A DNA stretch of 64,000 nt from Glossina fuscipes (taxonomy: Eukaryota; Arthropoda; Insecta; Diptera; Glossinidae), in the NCBI RefSeq assembly GCF_014805625.2, contig NW_023998415.1:32656270-32720269 (forward strand), read 5' to 3'. This document shows positions 24,923 through 37,725 of the stretch, piece after piece (within the stretch, counting starts at the first letter, position 1; every line of letters begins with the position of its first letter). The notes beneath the pieces are model-generated. The model worked only from the letters and a program-made list of their open reading frames with translations, did no database searches and had not been told where the DNA came from. Position numbers and translations under genes: made by a program.

Positions 24923-24978
24923 GAGAAAGGGAGAGAAAGAGAGAGATAGAGATAGATAGATAGATGGATAGAGAGAGA

Positions 24979-25058
<80 letters not shown>

Positions 25059-25067
25059 TAGAGAGCA
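24923..25067 (+). repeat. Compound (GA)n/(GATA)n microsatellite
   Basis: Long GAGA stretches alternate with GATA blocks (about 24946-24968 and 25022-25041). Open frames rich in Ser/Leu on the minus strand here are artefacts of the repeat. Confidence 0.96.
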
Positions 25068-26523
25068 AGATGAACGTTTAAGTCATTGTCAATAACTTTA
25101 TGAATGTAAAATGAAATCAATAAGTGTTTAATAATGAAAAACAAATAAAAACAAAAATGATGATAATAAATTTAAGCAGATATAAATATAGTTTATTGGT
25201 TTTTTTTTTTTTTGTCTTTTTTTCTTTTTTAAGAGAAAAATTTTTTTGCTTCGCAAACAAACAAAAGGAAAATATTTCAATAAACACAAGGCTACAAACC
25301 TTATTCAAACACAAATTCTGTCATACGTGATGAACATAGACACTCAGACACACACACACATATTGTGTTTAAATATCCGTAACACAATCAACTACACGAC
25401 ACACAAAATATATTATTGCCAATATAATGGAAAAAGCAACAAATGTAACACAGTCTTTATAAATTATAATTAAATTGAGATTTTCTGAGACGCAATTGAA
25501 TTTTTATGTACGACTATAGCCAGTCACTAAATAATTGCGAAACCGAAGAAAAGAAGGGAAAAGCAAACAAAAGCAGTGAAAACAAATAATTTTGAAAACC
25601 AAACCGAAAACACAAAAAAAAATTATACAACATTGGTATATAAAGGAAAAAAAAACTAAAAAACAAAAAAAAAAACAAGAAAAAACAAAAAAAGAAAAGA
25701 AGAGAGAGAGAGAGAGAGAGAGAGAAAAAAAGGAGAATAGGACACCCATACAGCAACAATACAACATATACAGATATATATTTAATGTATAAAAAAGAGA
25801 AAAGAACAACAAACTGAACGTATTTTCATTTATCCCAAAGGCAACATCCATGAAAGGTAAGTAAAACGATCGACTCGATTTATACGAAATGTTTAGGAAA
25901 AATACTTAAATCATATCACCTGATCGTCTGACTGTGCTTCGCAATTCCAAGTCGTCACATATTCATTTCTTAAGCATTCTGGTATCCGACAGTGAAGCAG
26001 AGTTGGGCTTGGCTCATCTAAATCTAACATGTATACTAATATATGTATGTGTATGTATGTATATGTTGAGCAGCGAATACATATATATATATATATATGT
26101 CTTTAAAATAACGCATAATTTTTGTTCAGTTCGCAGTAGATGTCACAAAATAAACGGTTCCCCTAATCATTATCGAACGAGTCATATTCTTGTTGTGTTC
26201 AACGGAGATCTTCCATTTTGCTTTGTTGCGTTTCCGCAAGTCCTAAACAAGTCCTAAATTCATAAAGTTTGCGAAATAGCATCAAGTTCATATTCGATCA
26301 CGATATTTTAGAGATGGCTAATGGATTCTGTCAAGGTCCTTGGAATAGTTATAAGCACTGCGTAACTAAACAAGCTTATCGCTAATGATTAAAATTTTTT
26401 ATATTTCTCTCATTTTCTAATCTGAAACTCACCCACGCATACGCGTTATGTAAGCTAACGAAAATAATTTTGTTTTTTTTTCGCCAAAATGAAGTACAGT
26501 TATTTTATAGCCGAACTCAACAA
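25068..26523. other. A-rich non-coding DNA
   Basis: Poly-T at about 25200-25213, A-rich DNA from 25600 to 25800 with a (GA)n tract at about 25701-25724. No gene recognised. Confidence 0.4.
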
Positions 26524-26798
26524 ATAAAATCCCTCAGCGATTGCATTCGACAGTTTGCACTATTTAGTCCCCGTATTTTGTCTATCGCAGCTTCAACGAA
26601 CTTTCGAGAATATTGCACACCTTCAGTATCAAAACTGTGGGAATGAAAGTTTGTAAACCAATTTTGATAGTGGTCGTCTGTCCATACGTCTTCTCCGTAC
26701 TGCCATTTATAATATTTTTCTTGCTTAAATACCATTTGTATTTGATCGAAATTAAAAAACTAAAATATATCGGATTTTGCCCCTTTTTGACTTTCCAT
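26524..26798 (-). pseudogene. Degenerate mariner transposase N-terminal fragment
   Basis: Starting at an ATG complementary to 26796-26798, the minus strand reads MESQKGAKSDIF, then (after a stop and frame disturbance) a piece containing EKYYKWQYGEDVWTDDHYQN and WFTNFHSHSFDTE, ending with DKIRGLNSANCRMQSLRDF. This is collinear with the N-terminal DNA-binding domain of mariner transposases: a MExQK start, a KKIxxVYGEDxVTxRTCQNWFxKF helix-turn-helix, then the linker (GRPVE...DKIR). The catalytic domain is absent. It differs clearly from the N-terminus of the element at 36.5-37.7 kb, so it represents another mariner lineage. The identification is from remembered family patterns. Confidence 0.7.
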
Positions 26799-27357
26799 AT
26801 AACTAATGAGGCATCCAAAAAAAAAGTATTCCGCACAGATTTTTTTCAAAAACAAACTCTTCCATATTAGCTGTTAAAATATATAATGAAAGTACATTTC
26901 AAGTGCTAACTTGGGTGTGCGAAAATGTGAAATGACTTACTGACTAATTCAATAGATGTAGTTAAGCTTTACAACTTTCAACCTTTCATATCCACTAAAA
27001 CGCGGTACGCTGTAATGCGTTCGTCAAAATTGCGTAACAAATGGAAATACGGAGACGAACGACCTAAGCTTGAACGTAGTAAGTGGTCGCTTATGCCAAT
27101 CCATGCCTACGTATACATGTGTGCATAGCTCTAATTAATCAGTATTACATTTTTTTTATTAGACAGTTGTGCGACATCGAAATCCTAACAACATTTGTAG
27201 ATAAATAAGTTGCTAAAGTACCGCAATAATAATAACAATTAAAATATGTACATGAGCGAAAACGAAAAAAAAAAAATAAAAAAATAAACATGAAAAAAAA
27301 ATTGTTATTTTTCCCATCTAAATATGTGTAAACAATTGTTGTGTTTCCTGTAACCTT
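26799..27357. other. Non-coding DNA between the mariner relic and a TC repeat
   Basis: AT-rich with short A runs. No gene seen. Confidence 0.4.
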
Positions 27358-27480
<123 letters not shown>

Positions 27481-29094
27481 TTCTTTCTTGCTCCTTATTT
27501 TTCTTTCTCTCCGTTTAACCCTCGCAATAAACAATTATTACAGTTACACTTTTTAATTTCAATTAAAGTACAACGTTATTGTTATTATTTGTTTTCAGCT
27601 TTTTGTTTAATGTCAAGTGCTCTTCTATGTACCATTAGAGTCTGCATTATTGTTATTTTATAATGCTGAACGTGCTCGTGAAGTGTGCATTATGTTTGGT
27701 AATTGCTTCACACGCCGCAGTAAACCAAACGAATTCTGAACGGAATTGTTCGTTCACTCGGGAATCCCATGCATATGTATATGTATTTATAGATATGTAT
27801 GCGTATTTATGACTTAGATGGCATATAAAGTTTTAAGCTTAAACTTATTACTCTTTAGTTACTTATCTCGTAAAAAAATTAATGGTTAGTCCTTGTTTCC
27901 ATCTAAAGATTCACTTTTCATGACGTATTCATTCGAGATCTCATCTGAGAGAGATATGTCAATCTAATCTAAATTTTTCACAATGAATTCATATGTCAAA
28001 GCATTATTCTGGAATAATTTCATCACAAAAGATGAAAACAACATTTATATGTATATTACAAATGCAATAGAGGGCCACACGTAAGAATGTCACATGGTCA
28101 GGAAAAGTAGAGACAGAAATAGATTAGCGAGGCAAGCAGGCTTGAGTGCATTCGATGTCGAAGCGAAACTATCTGGATTACTGAAAGAGCAGTGCCCTTA
28201 AAAAACGAGGTGGCATAGTAATGTGTTATGCCCTATGCGGGCAATCGAAGACCGAGTAAACAAACCTTTTAAATGACGCGAGTGTTCGATGTACTCTGGT
28301 CACCCATAAGCACTTGAGCCATTCGCTGTACGTGACCGCAGGCCTTCAGGCAAGACTTGGGAACATTTTCAAACCTTTAATTTTGGCCGAGCTTAAGCGG
28401 CATAAATGTTGGATCGCTTTCAAAAACCTGAGCCCTTGACTGGTTCTCGTGACATTTTTAATACGCGTTCTGTTCAAAGAATATTATCAGGAGAAGAACG
28501 TCATCTATAGCATCTATATTGACACCACGCCTGGAAGAAGAGTGTTTACCATTCTTTGTGCGCACTACGTTTTGTTGTGAGACTTTACCTTGTATTTGTA
28601 TTTGGATAACGTATTTATTTATTCATTTATTTATTAGCTTTCACATGAAATTCAACTGAAATAAATTAATAGTCGAATTCAGTTGATTCTTACAAGCAAC
28701 TTTTATACTAAATAAAATTAAAATTGAGTATAAAGTGTATAAAGAAAAGTAAAGAGAAAAAATGAAAAAGAACTTGAATAATATATCCTGTGTAAATAAA
28801 TAAGAAGAAAAAAAGCTTGCACACAACTATCATAGAGACACGCCCACAAACAGTACATCACAAAACAGCAAATGAACCCCTAAGCCATCGCAAAGATGCA
28901 AAAGCTTGGCAACCGATGAAGTAAACAACACCAAGTACTTTTCGATTCTTAACGAGATGTTAAGATAAAAAGTTAGTTTAGGGACGACATAGGCAAATCG
29001 CGCGTATTAAGCAAAGTTGTTTCGATAGACTTGATAGAATACGATACTGAGATTAAGCAATAGACATCATTAAGGTTTCTGCAAACAACTCTAA
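27481..29094. other. Non-coding DNA next to the LINE 3' side
   Basis: A less AT-rich patch at 28060-28560 carries no intact frame and no domain I recognise. A truncated 3' UTR of the minus-strand LINE may begin just left of 29095, but no poly-A tail is visible. Confidence 0.35.
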
Positions 29095-31080
29095 ACTCTC
29101 TTGGCTAAACACCTCATAATCATATTCAGCTTAATGAAAATAAAGTGCCCACAGATGCGGTTAGAGACGTTAACGTTTATTTCACCAAGTAATGGGGAAG
29201 AATCGATAGCACGACTAATTAACTTAATTAAGAAGGAGACACCAATAAAAAAATTTACGCTTCTCAAGTGACGGTTAGGATAACAGAAGCAATTTATTTG
29301 CGTAAGGGGGCAAAGAGACAAGCAGGTGTCAACCCAAGTTCCCAAGGGCAAACAGCAAGAACGGCTTTGAAACGGATTCAATTGAATCTGCATAACACCT
29401 ATAGGAAGACTTACTCACGTATTGGTCTCATTAAGCACATGTGCAGTCTTTTTCAAATTTAATTTCATAAAATTTAACGAGTACCATGTAACCAAATTAT
29501 TTAAGAGAATTTGAAGCTGATACGGGCGATTGCGATTCGAAGGTAAAGGAACATCGTCAGCGTACATTAAAATCTGGTTGGATTTAATCACCGAGGGGCG
29601 ATCTTTAATGTATAGATTAAATAAACTTGGTCCTAAGTAACTGTTTTACATGACGCCAGACGTCACGGAAAATTCATCCAGGACGATGAAATCAAACAGA
29701 AGCCTAAAAGACCTGTTAAGCAGATAAGAGCTTATCAATTTCACTTGGTACAACGGAACGCCAGGCGACTGCAGTTTGAAGGTCAATAAGTTATGGTTAG
29801 TTAAGCCAAATGCTTTTTTAAAATCAGCATATTCGACATCCGTGCGAGAGCCAGTCGAAAAAGGCTTGAAAACTTGGCAAGGAATTCGTTGCAGTTAATC
29901 GTCCTTTCAGAGAGCCCTGCTGGAATGGAGAAATAGAAGATTTGACATCAAAAGCTAAATGCTGAGTAACAATGCTTACAAACAATTTAGGTAAGACACA
30001 CAGCTTAGCCATGCCTCTATAGTTCCCAATATGATGTCTGTTGCACATTTATGAAGCGAAATGAGGATACTACTCTGCCAACACAAAGGTAAAACACCTA
30101 ATTTCAAAGACTAATTAGAAATCTTCCACATAGCTCGTCAGAGTATGACTTAAGTACACACAATGGAATGCCGTCAGGGTCAGGCGCACAACTACATTTT
30201 AGAGATCTCACAGCATGAAAAACATTTTTTTCTGAAATGACCAAGTTAGGAATCAAAACCGAGTTAGATATCGGATAGTTACAGTTTACAATGGAATCGA
30301 AGCGGACAGTTGAAAAACTTCGTCGGAAATATTCAGTAAAGAGACTTAAGGTTTCCCTACCAACAGAATGCTCAGAGCTGATGAAAAATACATGCGAGGT
30401 TTTATCGAGACTTTCGCTTTGGAGTTGAAAAACTTGAACCTATCTAGGATTAACAAGCAATGAGGATTTCATCAACTGCAGATATCTGCAATATCATGGA
30501 CGGTTGAGCTAATTAAATCTATGCCTTGACGCATGAATAGGCAAAATAGTCGTAAGCAGAACCACTTTTCATAAACTTTTTGGAAAGTTTACTATTACTA
30601 TTTCTGATATATTTATTTATCTTGCTTAATCATGGCGGTCACCTGCTTCGAGGACGAGGTTGATTGATCGGAACAGATGCAGAAATACCTAGGTTTAATA
30701 TATTATAAAACGAAGCCAGTAAGGTTACAGTGTGTGGAAGATGAGATTAACCCGGTAAAATATTGGTTTTGCTAAACTCGTAATATTTATTAGAAGAAGG
30801 TGGATTTTGGACGTTAGAGTGGTTCAGCGAGCCATCATGCCTGTAAGAAAAGGAAATATAAATTGCTGGATGATACGGATCCTCAGGTAAACTAAAAGGT
30901 GGACAGCGACTTACAACTGTCTCCGGGAAGTTGGCGAAGCGAAGATCTAGCAGTCTGCCATTGCAATTAGAAGTTCGATTGTATTGAAGTGAACTACGTT
31001 GAGATAATACATTGAAAAACACAATAGCTCTATTAGACGTTAATGGATCATCAATTTTGCAGCTCGCTGCTCTAAGAAAC
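29095..31080 (-). mobile_element. 5'-truncated, decayed jockey/I-type LINE (endonuclease end plus reverse transcriptase)
   Basis: Read on the minus strand from about 31080, pieces in shifting frames follow the order of a LINE ORF2. First, the end of the apurinic-type endonuclease (NGRLLDLRFAN...PEDPYHPAI, about 30930-30800). Then the reverse transcriptase: CAPDPDGIPLCVLK (about 30190), then NYRGMAKLCVLPKLF (about 30000), SSISPFQQG, and the catalytic box LMYADDV (about 29550-29570). Last, the C-terminal region (HLRSVNFFIGVSF...SSPLLGEINVNV, about 29140-29255). Such proteins reverse-transcribe their own mRNA at a nick in the target. Stops and frameshifts throughout make it dead. The YADD box is intact. 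The start of the endonuclease, ORF1 and any poly-A tail are missing or unrecognisable. Clade placement (jockey versus I) is uncertain. Confidence 0.8.
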
Positions 31081-31161
31081 TTTATTCAAGGACAACGAGA
31101 GACACAAAATAAGGAAAGGAAAATGCATAGAGCCGTGAATTTATGCGCTTAGTGGATGTAG

Positions 31162-31491
31162 GTGAAATTCGTTCGAAATGTATCCGTCCATTGCAACGCT
31201 TATCAAACGATTGTTGAAAAGATTCGATATAAATCGAGTGAAACTGCTATCGAGACGAATGCAATCTTATTGAACACATTGAGCAACGCAATGAGCTTCC
31301 TTTTATCCGAGCTGCAAAAAGCACGGCTTCACTTTTTATTGAAGGAGGATATTAGGGCATCCGTGGACTGGGTTACTAATTATCCCTACAATAACTTGAA
31401 CCTGGATATATATAAAAATGTCCGAACTCGAAAACTGGAGCCCAGTGAGGTGCGTATATTGAGTGCACATGGAGAAAGACGGTGCTTTTAA
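31162..31491 (+). other. 109-codon open frame of unknown status
   Basis: An uninterrupted frame with ATG start and mixed composition (not repeat-driven), beginning about 80 bp beyond the LINE's truncated 5' end and running opposite to it. No signal peptide, membrane segment or domain was recognised. It could be a fragment of an unrecognised element, a host exon, or chance. Confidence 0.2.
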
Positions 31492-34400
31492 TGTTGAAAT
31501 TATTCATAGATTAATAAATAAAAATTAAAAGAGGATTTATTTGCTGTCTATATGCAATTCTATTGCAATCTTAGGTACCTTGGTAACACTCGCTGACACA
31601 CCCTACCCCGCATTGTTGATCGAAAATTCTTGGTTGACCAGTATAAGGAGTCTTACTAACGTCCGATGTACTAAGGAAGCATAAGCGAATAAATTTTTAA
31701 CGTAAAGATTCCACAGAAACATTACAGTCCGATAGGACTGACAATAACACACTAAACGAATTCGCCTATTCTTCCTTTATTGTAAATTATACGTTGTTTT
31801 CATGTAAATGAATATCCTTAGCGAAAGCTATTTTAAGACGTGGGGGCCCAAAAAGTAAACTGACATGGCCCGAATTTAGCAAAATAAATTTTCGATTCAA
31901 AGGTTTTATTATTCCTCGCCTATAGCAGGTACTATGGCGCCATGCAAAGGTTTACTAAATTTCTGAACAATATATCCTTATAACGCAAGGGATGCAAGAA
32001 TGTAGGCCAACGTAGTCCCAATCTACTGCCATCAGTTTCGACATCAAATTACTATTATGACTTAATTATTATCATAAAATATACTTATTTATGTAGGAAC
32101 CATTATAAATGGTCGCACCCGACTCAGATAATTCAAAATGACTTTATAAGTCAAATTACTATGTTTGGTCGGTGTTTGCTTGGATATATTCCGAATTGCC
32201 AACTTTTTAGGCTTGTTTTAAGTGAGGCGTAAAGATGATCGTATGCAATCCATTGCCTTGAGCAAAACAAGTCAGTGTAACTTATTCCATTAAAATATCT
32301 CAAAAGTTTCGATTAATTCGACTATGCAAAGGCAGCAGACGGACGAGCAGATAGGCTTATCTCAAGCTCTTCTGGATGCTGCATACGTCGTCACATCAAC
32401 ATGTCTAAAAGATCATTGGGATCTGCAGATTGAAAGTAAAAATGCGTGAACGAAAATTAGATGAACGCACACACACATACACAAGCGTTAATCCACGAAT
32501 CAGAAAATGGTTCGGCTTAGTTTGCTATTGTGGAAGGTGGGTCTACCGTACATCTTTCTAGGTATTGCACGTGTCCCTACAAAATAGTAGGGAATAAAGA
32601 GGAATAAATTATGCTAATTAGCAATTGATTGATATTTTACATATACATATACATTGTTCATACAAAATAGCAAGTATGTATTATTTCTTTTGTAACATTT
32701 GTCATTTAGATTCTGGACTATGTGATGGGTACATTGCTCTGATAAATGGTTGCCAACAAAGAAGCAAGATTGTAATTACTATTCAAATAAAATAATGGAA
32801 AAAGTCGTGAAAGGCAAATAATATATAAAACGGGTCGAATGAATATAAAAATAGTTTCAGATATGTATGCGTATGGACTCTTACAAGCTTATGTAACGAT
32901 TAATGTCACTGTTAGCTAAAATTTGTAATATACACTGTAGACAAATACCATTCTCTGCATGTTGCATGCATATATATATATATATATATTTGCATATGCG
33001 ATAAATTAAAACAGGAAAGCGCTCTCACTTAAACTATAACTGTTGGAATTTATGTTCGAAGACATACCTTTGCACATGTGTTACATATACTTTCGTACAA
33101 ACCTCCGACATCGCTTGACATTAGAGAGAACTGTTTGGTTTTTTTCTTTTATTTTTTTTGCCATCCTTTCTACACTACTACTGATTGCAGCTGTCTTCAT
33201 ACGTAAATATGCGCGTTTTATACAAGGTATTGTGGCCAGAATATGCTTTCGTTTCAAGCAAATGTCTGCGGCTATCCGCAACTTTTGATTAGTTCTGCAT
33301 ACGATAGCTAGTCACCGTGATGATGAGTCTCAACTCTTTGCCGAAAGACTGTTACAAAAAGACGTGGCGTGAGTAACATATGCCGCATATATTATATTTA
33401 TTTTCGTAAATACAATAACGAACAGATATATTCATTGCAGACTAACTTGTTCACTACGTTCGTTCAACATTAAGAAATATATTACAAATCTTAAGTTTGC
33501 TTTAATTTTTCTTTTTTGGGCACTTTCTAGCGCCGCTCAATTCGTTTTCAAGCTTTCCTTTAAATTTATGTAAATTTATGTTAAAATGTATAAACTTGCA
33601 GTTGCTCGCTATAAGCAATAAATAAGAGCCAAACGACCTTACGAAAGCTGCGAAATTCGCTTAGCACGGAAATTTGCTTCATTCAATAACTTCCAATTGA
33701 CTTGTTATTGATTGTAAGAATTATACCTGCTCAGACTTAATGAAAAAATGTCCAGTTACAAGTTCTTGCTGAAGTTAAGTGCGAAGATGCTAATTATGTA
33801 TATAAAACGGGCGTTGAGAAGGCAATTCAAGACATTTTTATTCTACTCAAGGAAATAATGAAATTTTTTTAAGACCATCTCCGAGAGAAACTACTCTTTT
33901 GCCTTTGCTGTGAAATTTGCAAAAGTACTCATCAAGAGTTTTCTCCGATAAGCACAAGATTCTAAGACCATTTTAGCATTTGCATACATGCCTCCATTCT
34001 TTAGTGTATAAATATCAATATAAGGACAATTACATGACAAGCGTGGCGTAATGGTCAGTTGGCAGCAGCACAGCAAGCGTTTTGGACTCCGGCTCTCTCT
34101 CCCAAGGCGTAATTGTTTAGCGACATACTACCCAATGCCGCCAAAAATATTTTTACGATGTAAACAAAAAGTAATCACGCGCGCATAGGTAAAGGATGTA
34201 TTAATAAATTGCTTACTGCAGGCTTAAGATATCGCCACACGGTGTCAATTACCATCCGGCGGAGATACAGTCAGTAACATCATGACTTGTTAATAATATC
34301 ATTTTTCTCTTTAGCCTTACACTATCGCGTCAAGGATACGTAACGAAGTCTATAGCGTCAAGATGGTTGCACGTGTGGTCGCTCGATGTTAGTATGGCTC

Positions 34401-35589
34401 ATCTCATACTTCAATATAACTACAATGCTTGCGTTCTTACGGGATCTCCGTAGGATATCTACGGCGTCCATACTCGGAGAGCGGTCACTATGGTAATGCG
34501 GAGGATTTTCGAGAATAAACGTTAAATCCTGCGAGTGCGTAGTAGTCTTCGTACAGTTTAAGCACATTTGTTCCACAATTAAATGGATCACGAAGATCGG
34601 TTTAAAATATTTATAGGAGTCTTGGAGGGAATCGAAAATTTCTTACCAATTTAGTTGACATAAAATTCATTACAATAACAAATGTTCGTCAACTCGTCAC
34701 CGCAAATGTAGTCATACTTGGAAGTATTCGAATCAATATTCTTTAGATTTCGCGCAGAATGATTACTGCGGTAGCCTAAAAGATGGCAGCAATCATTTCT
34801 TTATCCATTTAATTATTATTTGATGAAATGATTTTTGACTTTTGAAATAACTTGGCGCACAAGCTGACCGATTTTCTAAGAATCCAAGCTCTAAAAACAC
34901 TAAAACCATATACACATTTAAGATGCAGGGACTGCGCTGCACCTAGGGACAGCGCTGTATCCGGTGAGTGCATTGCGTCTAGGTACTGCGCTTCATCCCG
35001 AAATTTAAAATGTATTTTCATGTAGATTCATGAGATGTCCTCAACATTATTTTACGGACGGAGTAGGCTTTCAAATCCAACTACGTCTTAATTTTCATCA
35101 TTTAACAGAGCTTTGTTAAGGCGTTAACAGAGTTTTGTTAACAGATAAGGCAAGTGTCTTTGCTAATTAAATTCGAATTTATCTTCCCACCCTTCATTTA
35201 TACGTATTATATCTTGCAGGGGATACATAGACTATATTTGACTTTTGGAATGACTAAATAACAAGTGAAAGTTCTACGTTCGAGTTTTTATTACGAAGAT
35301 GAAACGACGAGCCGATGGTACTTTTCTCATAATATTGTTACAATAATTAAATAGATAAACAAAGATCGACTAAAATCTACTTTTTCCAGTTAAGAATCCT
35401 TCTATCCATCCACTTTTAGAGCTCATTACTTGCGTATCTTAGTTCATTGTATTTACATTTAGGTAAATATTTTTATATATATACATGTAGATAAATACAA
35501 GTTTGCTTTGAGTCAGAAACGAGGAATTTGCGAACGCGTTCCTCTACGATTTCTTTCATCCTACACCACTTGCAGTTGAATAACCAAAA
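31492..35589. other. Non-coding DNA, no confident gene
   Basis: It holds a short (TA)n near 32970-32988 and an 81-codon plus-strand frame at 33043-33288 with one strongly hydrophobic segment (SFIFFAILSTLLLIAAVFI) between basic stretches; I do not recognise it. A sequence at about 34043-34095 has an A-box-like TGGCGTAATGG but no B box. Confidence 0.35.
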
Positions 35590-35865
35590 TGACTTGAGAT
35601 AGACCAACCTTTTATTTTACCGAGCTGTTCACAATAACAATCTGATTCAATCTATGCTTGTCTATCCGTATGCATGCCTATGGGCTTGCCTGTCTTCTAT
35701 TCTTGCGTTCAATCTATAGACAAATATTTTTAAAATATTTTTATGAAATTTAATACATCATCTTGATGTGACATAAGGACGAACACTAGAGTAAATCGTT
35801 CGAATCGAATCTTCACCGTGTTAAACAAAGTGGTATGGGACATTTAATGGTGGACCGTACAAACA
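35590..35865 (+). repeat. Degenerate copy of the hairpin-ended interspersed repeat family
   Basis: It shares an ordered series of blocks with the copy at 61865-62801. Examples: a TGTCTATCCGTATG-like stretch; GTTCAATCTATAG; AAATATTTTTATGAAATTTAATACA (matching AGATATTTTGATGAAATTTGATACA near 62075); then a GTTCGAATC-containing stretch. The terminal hairpins are not evident. It is read in the same orientation as that copy. Confidence 0.55.
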
Positions 35866-36527
35866 ATAAATCGGTATGAAAATTTTCATCCGGATTAATT
35901 GAAATTAGCTCGCTTGGAATATTTAGAAAGAAACCTGAAAAACTTGAGAGCATAAGACATTTGCTTGGATTTATCCATTATTACAAAACAACTATCCATG
36001 TTACAAACGAATTAAGTTCATCTGGGTATCTGTTAATTTCTCCCAGCAGCTTGTGTCCGTTATATGACCGGAAGATAGGCAAATATCCGTTCAATTGATT
36101 CTATGTCATCTTAAAAAATAATTGTATGCGGTTTAGTAGCACTTTGTGCCGGTCCTTGCTTGGTCTTTTAACTTATCGTCACGGATAAATGCAGATTTCA
36201 GACCAAGTTTTCTCTTCCAGACAAAATGTTGTAATAGCGACTATCAAAGGACAGTCAACCAGATGGTGTTGTTAAGTGAATTTCGCTATTAACGCAATCG
36301 TTAGTATTCTGACAGATTAAATTAAAGGCAGAACTTCAACAGATAATTGGATTGGATTTTGAAAGTATCACGATTTTATATCGTTTTTAGATTTTCGCTT
36401 TCTTTCGTAGTGAGTTCAGTGAACTTGAATGTGAAGAAAATTCAACTAATGAATACATTTTTACGGAAAACGCCTATTAAGCCATATAAACAAAAGTTTG
36501 CATTTAGGTTTTTTTTTTTCATATATA

Positions 36528-36555
36528 TTAGTTTGGGGAAAAAGAAACCCATTAT
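36528..36555 (+). repeat. Left terminal inverted repeat of the mariner
   Basis: Complementary to 37698-37725 with one visible mismatch. Preceded by TA. Confidence 0.9.
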
Positions 36556-36580
36556 TTTTATATGAACTTCTGGACTTTAT

Positions 36581-37538
36581 TTAACATGCTTCGGATTGTC
36601 CGATTTGGGTCAAATATGCACCGTTTTGTTGTGTGATTTGTTGCCATTTTAAAGGTAACTTCAAAATGCTTCTCTCATAGAAGTCCTGGTCTCTATTTGC
36701 AAAAAACTCTAGTAGTCGATTTTCACAATCCTCCCTAGATTCCAATTTTTTATCATTAAAAAAATTTTGCAATGCAAGAAAACTTCCCAATCAAGCTCCC
36801 GAAGTTTCTGGCGAGTCACTGTAGATGTGTGTGGCCTAGCGTTGTCCTGGTGGAGCCCGACACCTCTCCTGTTGGCCAATTCTGGCCGTTTCTGTTCAAT
36901 CGCTATCTTCAAACGATCAGAATTTAGCGTTTGGCCATATGGAAGCAACTCATAATAAATAATCCCCTTCCAGTCCCACCAAATGCATACCAAAACCTTC
37001 CTGGCCGTTTGAGGTGTTTCACCGCTCTTTGACCACGATCGTTTTCGCACAGGGTCATCGTATGTGATCCATTTCTCATCTCCAGTCACCATCCGTTTAA
37101 GAAATGGGTCTATCTCATTCCGTTTGGCCAAGGCTTCGCAGATGGAAATTCGTTCCATCATGTTTTTTTCTGTTAATTGGTGTGGCACCCAACCATCGAG
37201 CTTCTTTTTGAATCCAGCTTTGTGTAAATGGTTTAAAACTGTTTTATGGTCGATTTTTAGCTCCTGGGCGATGTTACGACTCCTAACGACTGCCGGTCAA
37301 CTTCGACAATATCTCCGATTTTATCGACATTTTCGACGAACGGCCTACCTCTGCGAGGTGCATCTTTAACATCAAAAATTCCTGAACGGAATCTACGAAA
37401 CCAAAATTGCACATAATTGGCTGTTACAGTATCGGAACCATAAACACCATTCACAATTTTAGCCGCCTGGCTTGTATTTTCGCCTTTGTCAAAGAAAAAC
37501 TGTAAAATGTACCGAATTTTCTCTTTGTTCACTTCCAT
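36581..37538 (-). pseudogene. Mariner transposase, frameshifted and lacking part of the DDD core
   Basis: Reading starts at the ATG at 37538 (MEVNKEKIRYILQFFFDKGE). The first helix-turn-helix is followed by the AT-hook-like GRPF linker. A one-base loss near 37275-37280 shifts the frame, after which SRNIAQELKIDHKTVLNHL (second helix-turn-helix) continues, then WVPHQLTEKN. Catalytic Asp 1 is in TGDEKW and Asp 2 in HQDNARPHTS. In-frame gaps occur after GETPQT and after LNSD. Near 36770-36780 the sequence jumps from WEVFL to ALQNFFNDKK in another frame, removing the roughly 17-residue SPDLxPxDxH segment that carries the third catalytic Asp (D34D). The C-terminus ends QIGQSEAC. Transposase cuts and joins DNA at the inverted repeats; this copy cannot be active. 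Confidence 0.93.
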
Positions 37539-37697
37539 ATTTAACACCCTGCAACTCACAACTGAATGCACCAAACAAAAAACAGCAAAAGAATTTTATT
37601 TTACTGCGAAATGTCACCCTTCCGACGAGCATAAAACTGAAATTGTTTGATCGATATTTTACGAGAAATCTATCAGTGCAGCCATCTAGCCAAAAAA

Positions 37698-37721
37698 ATA
37701 ATGGATTTCTTTTTCCCCAAA

Positions 37722-37725
<4 letters not shown>
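37698..37725 (-). repeat. Right terminal inverted repeat of the mariner
   Basis: Ends CCCCAAACTAA, the reverse complement of the left end. It is followed directly by a (TA)n run to about 37755. Confidence 0.9.

Larger units (their letters stand above)
36528..37725 (-). mobile_element. Nearly full-length, inactivated mariner transposon
   Basis: The ends are inverted repeats of about 28 bp: the left begins TTAGTTTGGGGAAAAAGAAA at 36528, and the right end (to 37725) is its reverse complement with one mismatch visible (C versus T). TA dinucleotides flank both ends, as expected for the mariner TA target duplication, though they are embedded in a TA microsatellite. The length of about 1.2 kb is slightly short of the usual 1.28 kb, which agrees with internal deletions in the transposase. 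The element is recent enough that most of the protein is still readable. The subfamily (possibly mellifera/capitata-like) is uncertain. Confidence 0.95.

Noticed and set aside
24687..25144. Ser/Leu/Tyr-rich minus-strand frames
   Set aside because: They are the GA/GATA/TA repeats read as codons.
34043..34100. tRNA-like A box and TTTTGGACTCCGG anticodon-like stretch
   Set aside because: No B box follows; too weak to call a tRNA or SINE.
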